Below, piece after piece: positions 1 through 6,319 of a DNA stretch of 8,383 nt; the first letter of the stretch is position 1, and the number at the start of each line of letters is the position of its first letter. The DNA is from an uncultured Planctomycetales bacterium (GTDB lineage Bacteria > Planctomycetota > Planctomycetia > Isosphaerales > Isosphaeraceae), in NCBI GenBank assembly GCA_937997355.1, contig CALKTZ010000148.1, forward strand, positions 1 to 8,383, in the 5' to 3' direction. The notes below the pieces were generated by a model. It was not told where the DNA came from, searched no databases, and worked only from the letters and a program-made list of their open reading frames with translations. The position numbers were made by a program, and so were the translations under genes.

Positions 1-97
1 CCAAGGAATTGGCACGCCCCGAGGGGATCTCGGGACGATCGCAGAATGGTCAACGAATGGAATTCGCCTGGGCCTATTCAAGGAAGGGACTCCTGCC

Positions 98-850
98 ATG
101 AAATCACGACCCCTGATCGGGATCAACACCGACTTTCGCGGCTCCGTCAAGGGACGCACGCCGATGTGTTTCTTGAACAGCGGCTATTACGATTGCATGC
201 TGGCCGCGAACGCCATCCCGATCCTCATCCCGCCGCTGACCAAGGAAGCCGACCTCTCCCCCATCCTCGATCGGCTCGACGGCGTGATCCTTTCGGGCGG
301 AGATGACCTCGATCCCCGCAAGATGAGCCTCTCGCCTCATCCCTCCGTCACCATGGTCCCGGAGCGTCGTGAACTCTCGGACCGCCTGCTCTGCAAGCTG
401 CTGCAACTACGCAAGATGCCGGTCCTCGGCATCGGCCTCGGGATGCAAGAGCTCAACGTCGTCTCGGGGGGCGGACTCTACCTCCACCTCCCCGAGGATT
501 TCCCCCGAGGACTCCCCCATCGCGACCCGCAAGGGGGACCGCACCGTCACACCGTCGTGATGCAGCCGGGGACCCGGCTCGAAGAGATCTACGGCCCCGG
601 TGAAATCCGCGTCAACAGCTACCATCACCAGGGGATTCGCAAGCTCGCCCCCAATTTCCGGGCCGGCGCATTGGCCCCGGACGGCCTGATCGAAGCCTTC
701 GAGGGGAAGGACCCCAACTGGTGGGTCACCGGCGTCCAGTGGCACCCCGAGAACGAAGGGAACATCTCGCTCGATATGCAACTCCTGGAAGCCTTCGTCG
801 AGGCGGCCGGTTCGTTCCGGTCGGCACCGGCGCTCGCCAAGGTCGGCTGA
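98..850 (+). CDS. PuuD-like class I glutamine amidotransferase family protein (peptidase C26), catalytic Cys replaced by Gly
   Basis: The 250-residue protein fits the gamma-glutamyl-gamma-aminobutyrate hydrolase (PuuD) family, whose members cut gamma-glutamyl amide bonds in the cytoplasm. Visible family marks are the N-terminal PLIGIN strand, SGGDDLDPR (66-74), the nucleophile-elbow region GIGLGMQELNV (111-121), VNSYHHQ (172-178) and VQWHPE (213-218), which holds the usual catalytic His216 and Glu218. The elbow normally reads GICRG with Cys as nucleophile. Here residue 113 is Gly (codon GGC, 434-436), so ordinary hydrolysis is not expected. The rest of the fold looks intact and the frame is open, which argues against simple decay. 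The ATG at 98 is chosen because AGGAAGGG lies at 81-88 and the family N-terminus begins there. The frame stays open to the window edge, so a longer form is not excluded. Substrate or binding role is unknown. Confidence 0.9.
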   Translation: MKSRPLIGINTDFRGSVKGRTPMCFLNSGYYDCMLAANAIPILIPPLTKEADLSPILDRLDGVILSGGDDLDPRKMSLSPHPSVTMVPERRELSDRLLCKLLQLRKMPVLGIGLGMQELNVVSGGGLYLHLPEDFPRGLPHRDPQGGPHRHTVVMQPGTRLEEIYGPGEIRVNSYHHQGIRKLAPNFRAGALAPDGLIEAFEGKDPNWWVTGVQWHPENEGNISLDMQLLEAFVEAAGSFRSAPALAKVG

Positions 851-878
851 TCCAAGCTTCCCTCACTTCCAACAACAA

Positions 879-917
879 CGCCGCCGCCGGTCCTCAATGC
901 CTCGACCGACGGCGGCG
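879..917 (-). terminator. Hairpin between convergent genes, likely thiC terminator
   Basis: Bases 879-886 pair perfectly with 910-917 (8 bp, GC only). After one C/A mismatch, 888-892 pair with 904-908 (5 bp), leaving an 11-nt loop. Read on the minus strand, the stem is followed by TTGTTGTT, a U-rich tail suited to intrinsic termination of thiC. On the plus strand the stem is followed by A-rich sequence, so it fits the amidotransferase-like gene less well. Confidence 0.5.
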
Positions 918-951
918 AATTGAATTCAAAAATCAAAACCCAACAATCCGG

Positions 952-2295
952 TCAGGATGCGACCGGGGCCTCGGCGAGTTCCAGCTCGACGAGCGACGTC
1001 ATGGCCGCCCCTTGCTTGCGAATATCTTCGTTGATCCGCATCGAGCAGAATTTCGGCCCGCACATGCTGCAGAACGCGGCCGACTTGAAGACATCCTGGG
1101 GAAGCGTCTCGTCGTGCATCCGCCGGGCCGTCTCGGGGTCGAGCGACAGGGCGAACTGCTGGTTCCAGTCGAACGCGTAACGGGCCCGGCTGAGGGCATC
1201 GTCGCGGTCACGCGCCCCCGGGCGATGGCGGGCGACGTCGGCGGCGTGAGCCGCGATCTTGTAGGCGATCACGCCTTGTCGAACATCCTCGACCTCGGGG
1301 AGTCCCAGATGTTCCTTCGGGGTCACGTAGCAGAGCATGCTCGCGCCGTGCCAGGCGGCGATCGCCGCGCCGATGGCCGAGGTGATGTGGTCATACCCCG
1401 GCGCGATGTCGGTCACCAGCGGTCCGAGCACGTAGAACGGAGCCTCGTCACACTCCTGGGCCTGTTTCTCCATGTTCATGGGGATCTGATCCATGGGGAC
1501 GTGGCCAGGGCCTTCCACCATCACCTGACAACCCCGGGCCCAGGCCCGGCGGGTCAACTCGCCGAGGGTCTTCAACTCGGCGAACTGGGCGCGGTCCGAG
1601 GCGTCGGCCAGGCTGCCGGGCCGGAGACTATCCCCCAGGCTGAAGGTGACGTCGTAGGTCCGCATGATGTCGCAGAGATCATCGAAGCAGGAATAGAAGG
1701 GATTCTCCTTCCCGTGCGCGACCATCCACTGGGCCATCAGCGAGCCGCCGCGAGAAACGATGCCGGTGATCCGCTGCGAGGTGAGCGGGATGTAGTCGCG
1801 CAGGATGCCGGCGTGGATCGTCATGTAGTCGACCCCTTGCCTTGCCTGATGTTCGATCATGTCGAGGAGGTCTTGCTCGGTGAGATCCTCGACCTTCTTG
1901 ACCTTCTGGATCGCCTGGTACATCGGGACCGTGCCGATTGGCACGGGACTCGCGGCGATAATCGCCCGACGGATCGCGTCGATATCCCCCCCTGTTGAGA
2001 GGTCCATCACCGTGTCGGAGCCCAAATCGACGGCCATCTTCAGCTTCGAAAGCTCGTTGTCGATGTCCGAGGTGACCGCCGAGTTGCCGATATTCGCGTT
2101 GATCTTGCAACGGGCCTTGATGCCGATCCCCATCGGCTGCAAACCGAGCTTGAGGTGTTCGTGATTGGCCGGGATGACCATGCGCCCCCGGGCAACTTCC
2201 GCCCGAATCAACTCGGGGTCGAGCGACTCGCGGCGTGCCACGTAAGTCATCTCCGGGCTGATCGTTCCCTGTCGCGCCAATTCGATTTGCGTCAT
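952..2295 (-). CDS. thiC: Phosphomethylpyrimidine synthase ThiC (HMP-P synthase)
   Basis: ThiC is a radical SAM enzyme that rearranges 5-aminoimidazole ribotide into 4-amino-5-hydroxymethyl-2-methylpyrimidine phosphate, the pyrimidine half of thiamin. The 447-residue protein shows the family's hallmark stretches: INANIGNS near the N-terminus, MDLSTGGDI, PIGTVPMYQA, the DYMTIHAG block, VSRGGSLMA, FSLGDSLRPG, VEGPGHVPMDQIP and DIAPGYDHI. At the C-terminus is the iron-sulfur cluster motif CX2CX4C (Cys409, Cys412, Cys417). It is a short-form ThiC without the extra N-terminal domain of the roughly 600-residue E. coli and B. subtilis enzymes. The ATG has GGAGGT (minus strand, 2306-2311) ten bases upstream. 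No other thiamin gene is in the window, so it appears to be a single-gene unit. It converges on the amidotransferase-like gene and diverges from the DUF1571 gene. Confidence 0.98.
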   Translation of the reverse strand: MTQIELARQGTISPEMTYVARRESLDPELIRAEVARGRMVIPANHEHLKLGLQPMGIGIKARCKINANIGNSAVTSDIDNELSKLKMAVDLGSDTVMDLSTGGDIDAIRRAIIAASPVPIGTVPMYQAIQKVKKVEDLTEQDLLDMIEHQARQGVDYMTIHAGILRDYIPLTSQRITGIVSRGGSLMAQWMVAHGKENPFYSCFDDLCDIMRTYDVTFSLGDSLRPGSLADASDRAQFAELKTLGELTRRAWARGCQVMVEGPGHVPMDQIPMNMEKQAQECDEAPFYVLGPLVTDIAPGYDHITSAIGAAIAAWHGASMLCYVTPKEHLGLPEVEDVRQGVIAYKIAAHAADVARHRPGARDRDDALSRARYAFDWNQQFALSLDPETARRMHDETLPQDVFKSAAFCSMCGPKFCSMRINEDIRKQGAAMTSLVELELAEAPVAS

Positions 2296-2336
2296 CGTCT
2301 CATAGACCTCCGAGTACCCACTTTGCGTGAATTCTT

Positions 2337-2365
2337 ATCGTAGACAGCCCGCGCCATGGGGTCAA
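2337..2365 (-). promoter_or_regulatory. Candidate sigma70-type promoter of thiC
   Basis: On the minus strand, TTGACC (2360-2365, five of six to the -35 consensus) is followed by exactly 17 bases and then TACGAT (2337-2342, four of six to the -10). Transcription would begin near 2330, leaving a leader of about 35 nt with the GGAGGT ribosome binding site. That is too short for a TPP riboswitch. Confidence 0.6.
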
Positions 2366-2511
2366 TTCGGGAAACCGGCGATCCGGCCTGCCCGAGCAGT
2401 TCGAGGAATCCCGTTGCAGACTTCGGGGCTCGCAACCGATCAATGATTAAGTGATGGAATCGGCTCCTCCGCCGGACCGACGCCCAAGCCTGAATCCGAG
2501 CTGAGGGATCG

Positions 2512-3516
2512 ATGCAATCCATTCCGGATGAACAAGCCCGACCGAGTCCGCCGATGCCGAAAGCTCCATTTCGCCGGATTCCGTGGGTTTTGCTGGGCGG
2601 AATCGTCCTGACAATCGGCCTCGGTTGGGCGTTCCTGCCGCGTGATCCGGACAACGCCCCCGGGGCTCCCTCGATGGTCGAGGGTCCCAATATTTCGAAC
2701 GAGAATCCGGGTTCCCGGGTTCCCGTCGCGAAAGCGGAAGCAAAAACGGAGAACGCCCCCCAATTTCCTCCCAGATTCCGCGACTGGCCCGAAACCAGCT
2801 TCGACGGAAAGCCGGCCAAGGAATTCTTGCTAGAAACCCTGAACCTGCTCAATGAGTCGTTCAGCAAGATCCCGACCTATTCCGCGACATTCCGGAAGCA
2901 GGAGCGGATTCAGGGGAAGTTGCTCGACGAACAGTCGTTCGCGATGAAGGTCCGTCAGACCCCCTTCGCCGTCTATTTCAAGGCGATGGTGCCCAAGTCC
3001 GGGAAAGAGGTGATCTTCGCGAAGGGGCTCTTCGACGACAAGGTGATCGCGCATTCCGAGGGGTTGTCGCGCCTGCTCGTCCCCAGGCTCCAGGTCCCCC
3101 CCGAGCACCCGCTGATCCGATCCGAGAGCCGACACCCCATCACCAACGCCGGGATCGGCAACCTGATCCGAAACCTGATCGAGTATCGAGAAAAAGACCT
3201 CGAAGAGCCGGAAGCCGAAATCTCGCTGGACCGTTGGACCGACCAGGACGGCCGCAACTGGCTGCGATCGGTTCACGTCCATCATCAGCATTCGGCCGAT
3301 CGTCCGTTCAAGCGGGTGATCGTGCTCTATGACCCCGAAACACGGCTCCCGCTCCGCTTCACGGGTTATGATTGGCCAGACCCCAATAAGACCGGCCCGA
3401 AGGATTCGCCGGTGCTCGGCGAATTCTACGCCTATGACGACCTTACTCTGAACGCACCGCTCAACGCCCTCGACTTCGATCCGGAAAACCCCGCCTACCA
3501 TTTTCGTCGATTCTGA
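2512..3516 (+). CDS. DUF1571 family membrane-anchored protein
   Basis: This 334-residue protein belongs to the uncharacterised DUF1571 family, which I associate with planctomycetes. A short N-terminal segment is followed by one hydrophobic span (about 23-42, PWVLLGGIVLTIGLGWAFL), best read as a signal anchor. Then comes a variable Pro/Asn/Ala-rich linker (about 43-95), and from about 100 the conserved domain. The domain contains YSATFRKQERIQGKL (123-137) and MKVRQTPFAVYFKAM (from 145), the core of the family. The domain should therefore lie outside the cytoplasmic membrane. The pattern recalls lipoprotein-carrier-like (LolA-type) folds, but that is inference. No catalytic residues are evident. 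The ATG at 2512 has GAGG at 2503-2506. A later ATG (Met15) lacks a ribosome binding site but would keep the membrane span. The next gene begins 82 bases downstream, and I see no functional link between the two. Confidence 0.9.
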   Translation: MQSIPDEQARPSPPMPKAPFRRIPWVLLGGIVLTIGLGWAFLPRDPDNAPGAPSMVEGPNISNENPGSRVPVAKAEAKTENAPQFPPRFRDWPETSFDGKPAKEFLLETLNLLNESFSKIPTYSATFRKQERIQGKLLDEQSFAMKVRQTPFAVYFKAMVPKSGKEVIFAKGLFDDKVIAHSEGLSRLLVPRLQVPPEHPLIRSESRHPITNAGIGNLIRNLIEYREKDLEEPEAEISLDRWTDQDGRNWLRSVHVHHQHSADRPFKRVIVLYDPETRLPLRFTGYDWPDPNKTGPKDSPVLGEFYAYDDLTLNAPLNALDFDPENPAYHFRRF

Positions 3517-3530
3517 GCCGCGGGACGGCT
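3516..3530 (+). terminator. Small hairpin at the end of the DUF1571 gene
   Basis: AGCCG (3516-3520) and CGGCT (3526-3530) form a 5-bp stem with loop CGGGA, overlapping the last base of the stop codon. It is followed by ATCCTGGTTTGG, a weak T-rich tail. The stem is short, so it may be a weak terminator or chance. Confidence 0.25.
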
Positions 3531-3598
3531 ATCCTGGTTTGGTCGTGCCGTCCCCGGCGGATCGAGCAAACCGGACCCTCTTCAGTCGTGAGTCGTGG

Positions 3599-4693
3599 AT
3601 GAAACGCTACCGGATCGCGGTCGTTGCGGGAGACGGCATCGGCCCCGAAGTAATCGATTCGGCGCTTACGGTTTTGAACGGGGCAGAGCGGGCCTTCTCG
3701 GGATTCGGGCTCGAATTCGTCGAGGCACCGGCCGGGGCGCTCGTCTACCTGGAGCAGGGGATCGCGCTCCCGGACTCCAGCTTCGCTACCTGCCGAGGCG
3801 CCGACGCAATCTTGCTGGGGGCCTGCGGCTTGCCGAGCGTCCGCTATCCGGACGGCACCGAGATCGCGCCTCAAATTACGCTCCGTCGGATGCTCGATCT
3901 CTTCGCCGGCATCCGGCCTGCTCATCTCCTCAAAGGAATCCCCTGCCCGCTGAACGGGCCGCCGAAAATCGACCTCGTCATCGTCCGGGAGAGTACCGAG
4001 GGCTTGTTCGCCTCGCAGGGGGGCGGGGTCCTGCTGGGAGACCAACTCGCCACCGACACCCAGGTGATCACCCGCAAGGGGACCGAGCGGGTCGTCCGGG
4101 CCTCATTCGAATTGGCCAGGCGGCGCGATCGGGCCAACCGGAAGGTGACCTGCGTCGACAAGGCCAATATCTTCCGTTCGTTCGCCTTCTTCCGTTCGAT
4201 TTTCGACGAGGTCGCGACGTCGTACCCCGATGTCGCGGCCGATCATCGTTACGTGGACGCGACCGCGCTGGAACTGGTGCGCGCCCCCGAGAACTTCGAC
4301 GTGATCGTGACGGAAAACTTCCTGGGTGATATCCTCTCCGACCTCGCTGCCGGGTTGGTGGGGGGGCTGGGGATGGCCCCCTCGGCGGACATCGGCGACC
4401 GGCACGCGGTCTTCCAGCCCTGCCACGGGACGGCTCCGGATATCGCCGGGAAAAATCGGGCCAATCCGATCGCCGCGATCCTTTCCGCCGCCATGATGCT
4501 CGATCACCTGGGAGATCTCCACGCCGACGACTCGGCCCGTTCCGCGGCCCGAGGGATCGAGATGGCCGTTCGCTCGACCGTCGGCGCGGAGGGGGCCGAT
4601 TTGACCGCCGACCTCGGCGGGACGGCGACAACCCGGGAGATGACCGAGGCGATCCTCAAACGTCTCGGCAGGGAAGCGACGGCCATCTCCTGA
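3599..4693 (+). CDS. Isocitrate/isopropylmalate dehydrogenase family protein (NAD-type)
   Basis: The 364-residue enzyme belongs to the metal-dependent beta-decarboxylating dehydrogenases (isopropylmalate, isocitrate, homoisocitrate and tartrate dehydrogenases). These oxidise a 2-hydroxyacid with NAD(P) and release CO2. Visible marks are GDGIGPEV (11-18), substrate-carboxylate arginines Arg96, Arg106 and Arg130, Lys188 in DKAN, metal-binding Asp220, Asp244 and Asp248 (GDILSD), and HGTAPDIAG (276-284). The Asp281 in that last motif is the NAD-type residue; NADP isocitrate dehydrogenases have Lys there. The site seven residues after Arg130, which is catalytic Tyr in LeuB and Icd, is Phe137 (ESTEGLF). 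The substrate loop (GACGLPSVRYPDGTEIAPQ) matches neither textbook LeuB nor Icd, so the substrate cannot be named. The ATG at 3599 fits the family N-terminus. In-frame TTG (3539) and GTG codons upstream would add unusual residues. The ribosome binding site is weak. Confidence 0.9.
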   Translation: MKRYRIAVVAGDGIGPEVIDSALTVLNGAERAFSGFGLEFVEAPAGALVYLEQGIALPDSSFATCRGADAILLGACGLPSVRYPDGTEIAPQITLRRMLDLFAGIRPAHLLKGIPCPLNGPPKIDLVIVRESTEGLFASQGGGVLLGDQLATDTQVITRKGTERVVRASFELARRRDRANRKVTCVDKANIFRSFAFFRSIFDEVATSYPDVAADHRYVDATALELVRAPENFDVIVTENFLGDILSDLAAGLVGGLGMAPSADIGDRHAVFQPCHGTAPDIAGKNRANPIAAILSAAMMLDHLGDLHADDSARSAARGIEMAVRSTVGAEGADLTADLGGTATTREMTEAILKRLGREATAIS

Positions 4694-4714
4694 TCGAGTC
4701 CCGGATGCGGCACG

Positions 4715-4755
4715 ATTCCGAGGATTCTCCGGAATTTCGGGAAAGGTCCGAAATT
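4715..4755 (+). terminator. Two overlapping hairpins after the dehydrogenase gene
   Basis: ATTCCG (4715-4720) pairs with CGGAAT (4730-4735). AATTTCGG (4733-4740) pairs perfectly with CCGAAATT (4748-4755) around a 7-nt loop. The two stems share bases 4733-4735, so they exclude each other. No U-run follows either stem. They may end the dehydrogenase transcript, or act in the leader of the small gene that starts at 4859. Confidence 0.35.
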
Positions 4756-4858
4756 GACGGATCTGGTGAAGAGGCCATGCCGGTTTGTAGACTCTTGGGG
4801 TGTGAATCGAGCGCCCACGACGCTGCCGCCGACCACGTCCGTACCCGAGAGTTGTTCC

Positions 4859-5149
4859 ATGTCCGCCGCCAAGGTTGTTCCGTGTTCACATCCGGGCTGC
4901 ACGGCTCCATCGGCCTACAAGATCGCGGCTCGCTGGAGCGACGGCAGCTTCACCGAGCTGAAGACCTACGGCTTCGCGTGCTCGGAGCATATCGGACCCA
5001 TCTTCCGGGACGCCGAGCGGCGGCGCATGGAATACCAGCGAACCCCGGGAGAGACGATCGAGGAGATCGCCATCTACCGGTTCGAGCTCGGCAAGCGCGA
5101 CCACCTGTTGCAACGCCTGTGGGGCCTGGAAGAGAACTACCGGACCTGA
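4859..5149 (+). CDS. Small conserved-type hypothetical protein with a CX4C...CX2H motif
   Basis: I do not assign a function to this 96-residue protein. Its N-terminal half reads PCSHPGC (8-14), then YKIAARWSDG (20-29), ELKTYG (33-38) and CSEH (41-44). Cys9, Cys14, Cys41 and His44 could bind one zinc ion in a small zinc-finger-like fold. The C-terminal half is charged and probably helical (DAERRRMEYQ, TIEEIAIYRFELGKRDHLLQRLWGLEE), with no membrane segment or signal peptide, so a cytoplasmic protein is expected. The ATG at 4859 is preferred because GAGAG (4847-4851) lies seven bases upstream and the Cys motif follows directly. A TTG 35 codons earlier (4754) would run through a hairpin and has a poor lead-in. 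The gene stands alone, between the dehydrogenase and a long noncoding stretch. The balanced composition and sensible motif argue that it is real. Confidence 0.75.
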   Translation: MSAAKVVPCSHPGCTAPSAYKIAARWSDGSFTELKTYGFACSEHIGPIFRDAERRRMEYQRTPGETIEEIAIYRFELGKRDHLLQRLWGLEENYRT

Positions 5150-5712
5150 GAATCGCGCGGGGCGCCCATGTTGTTCGGATCGGCCGAGTTGCAAGCAGCG
5201 GATTGCGGTCGGACCGGTCGATGCACGGGTCCGGACGGGCCGATTGTTCGGGATGAAGGAATTGGCGGGGGGCACGCTCCGTCCCCTACAGATGGACCGA
5301 TTGTCGCAGCCATCGCGAGGCGAATCGAACGAACAAATTGGCCCGAACCTCGCTCAGTCGGGGTCGGCCTCCGAGACGATATTACGGTCGGCTAAGCCTA
5401 TTTGGTCCGCCGAAGACGTCAAGGACGGGGCGGGATCAAACCGTGGGAAGTGTCGCGGCCGGAGGTGGGCGACGAGTCCTCGCGGGGGGTTGGTTGAAAC
5501 GTCGCGAACTGGGCTTGGGATCGGATGTGAAACTTCGACCCGGGTGCCTCAGGGTCGGGTCTGTTTCGCGGACGAAGCCAAGCCCCGAGGTCGGCCGAAT
5601 GCTCGCAACCGACCGATCGCCGACGTGAGATCGAACGGCTCCACGACATGCGAGGGAAGGGCTCGGCCATTCGTAGCCGGTCCCCCCCCTCGAACAAGGA
5701 GGTACCCAGGAA
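5150..5712 (+). other. Long noncoding stretch upstream of fliW
   Basis: About 560 bases hold no gene I can support. Open frames on both strands give Arg/Pro/Gly-rich translations with no recognisable motif. No tRNA-like cloverleaf or clear sigma70 promoter was found. Two weak signals are noted. One is a sigma54-like match at 5339-5354 (TGGCCCG, four bases, TCGCT), with ten of twelve consensus bases. The other is GGATGT at 5523-5528, the core of CsrA targets. If fliW is transcribed from far upstream, part of this stretch is a long 5' leader. Confidence 0.5.
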
Positions 5713-5715
5713 GTG
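5692..5715 (+). promoter_or_regulatory. fliW ribosome binding site overlapping a CsrA-like target
   Basis: A full Shine-Dalgarno AAGGAGGT (5696-5703) lies nine bases before the GTG start at 5713 and decides that start. Bases 5692-5703 match ten of twelve positions of the known CsrA consensus RUACARGGAUGU. A second GGA sits at 5709-5711, against the start codon. CCTC (5688-5691) can pair with GAGG (5699-5702), leaving a 7-nt loop and covering part of the site. As a ribosome binding site it is secure. CsrA binding is inferred, and any strong Shine-Dalgarno partly matches the motif by nature. Confidence 0.7.
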
Positions 5716-6192
5716 AACATCGTCACGACCCGCTTCGGCCTGATTCAGGTCTCCGAATCGGAGGTGATCCGGATTCCTGAAGGATTGCTTGGTTTCCGCA
5801 ATTACTCGCAGTACGTCCTCATCCCGGACCCGGAAGTGGTCGGCCTGTCATGGTTGCAGAGCGTGACGTCGCCGGATCTGGCGTTCGCATTGATCGCGCC
5901 GCCGTTGGCGATTAGCGATTATCGGATCGACCTGAGACCCGGCGACCGATCGGCCCTGGAGCTCGACGACGATCGGTCGGCCATGATTTACGTGATCCTC
6001 AATCGCGGCGATGAAGGGGGCTTAACGGCCAATCTTCAGGGGCCGCTGGTCTTCAATCCCGTCCGCCGGATCGGCCGGCAGATGGTACTGACATCCAGTC
6101 GCTACCCGGTACGTTTCCCTCTGGATACGCACCTTCGTACGACGTCACCCGCCTTGATGCCGGGGCCGTCGCCCTTGCGGGCTTCGGCCTAG
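5713..6192 (+). CDS. fliW: Flagellar assembly factor FliW (CsrA antagonist)
   Basis: FliW binds CsrA and relieves its translational repression; in Bacillus subtilis it is titrated by unsecreted flagellin, which sets flagellin synthesis. The 159-residue protein carries the family pattern: an N-terminal strand with TRFG, EGLLGFR (23-29), SWLQSV (46-51), a central acidic part with SDYRIDL, the TANLQGPLVFN block (105-115), GRQMVLTS (121-128) and RYPVRFPL (130-137). About 22 residues beyond the usual end (LDTHLRTTSPALMPGP and on) form a Pro-rich tail. The GTG start follows a full Shine-Dalgarno. csrA begins 127 bases after its stop, the usual fliW-csrA order. No flagellin or other flagellar gene is in the window, so a role in motility here is inferred from the family only. 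Confidence 0.95.
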   Translation: MNIVTTRFGLIQVSESEVIRIPEGLLGFRNYSQYVLIPDPEVVGLSWLQSVTSPDLAFALIAPPLAISDYRIDLRPGDRSALELDDDRSAMIYVILNRGDEGGLTANLQGPLVFNPVRRIGRQMVLTSSRYPVRFPLDTHLRTTSPALMPGPSPLRASA

Positions 6193-6206
6193 CTCCAGAT
6201 TTTGTG

Positions 6207-6215
6207 TGTTATACT
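6207..6215 (+). promoter_or_regulatory. Extended -10 promoter for csrA
   Basis: TGTTATACT is an extended -10 element: TGN directly before TATACT (6210-6215, five of six). It sits in a short AT-rich island (TTTTGTGTGTTATACTTAAT) that stands out from the GC-rich surroundings. No good -35 lies 16-18 bases upstream, which extended -10 promoters can do without. Transcription would begin near 6222, giving csrA a leader of about 98 nt apart from fliW read-through. Confidence 0.6.
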
Positions 6216-6255
6216 TAATTAACGTACCATCCCCCGCTCCGTCGTAGTCATCGAG

Positions 6256-6310
6256 AGCCCGGGCAGCGTGATCACGGAAGGTCGCGGGCTTCGCTGGCCA
6301 GAGGAAGGAG
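6256..6310 (+). promoter_or_regulatory. csrA leader: GGA-bearing hairpin plus GGA-rich ribosome binding site
   Basis: AGCCCG (6256-6261) pairs with CGGGCT (6285-6290). The loop between them holds the palindrome CGTGATCACG (6267-6276) and a GGA at 6276-6278. Downstream, the csrA ribosome binding site GAGGAAGGAG (6301-6310) holds two more GGA triplets. CsrA family proteins bind GGA in loops and over Shine-Dalgarno sites, so this could mediate self-repression. That role is inferred. Confidence 0.4.
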
Positions 6311-6319
6311 CCAAGCACG

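Noticed and set aside
9..24. TTGGCACG, like the -24 half of a sigma54 promoter, upstream of the amidotransferase-like gene
   Set aside because: The GC of the -12 element is missing at the required spacing.
1..97. Open frames entering from the left edge, one ending in an ATGA overlap with the start at 98
   Set aside because: Third codon positions in both frames show little of the GC bias seen in the real genes, and no motif is visible. Too short to call a gene end.
721..1998. Long plus-strand open frame of 425 codons
   Set aside because: It lies almost wholly antisense to thiC, whose reading is certain. The translation is His/Arg/Asp-rich with no known motif, a typical shadow in GC-rich DNA.
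2292..2867. Minus-strand open frame upstream of thiC
   Set aside because: It is antisense to the DUF1571 gene start and crosses the thiC promoter. The translation has no recognisable features.
3539..3598. Extended dehydrogenase start at TTG
   Set aside because: The added 20 residues do not resemble the family N-terminus, while MKRYRIAVVAGDGIGPEV from 3599 fits exactly.
4068..4631. 187-codon minus-strand open frame opposite the dehydrogenase
   Set aside because: It is extremely Arg/Ser/Pro-rich, and the plus-strand dehydrogenase covers the same bases with full family motifs.
5244..5780. 178-codon plus-strand open frame running into fliW
   Set aside because: Its Arg/Pro/Gly-rich translation has no motif, and it overlaps the fliW start, whose Shine-Dalgarno and family N-terminus are clear.
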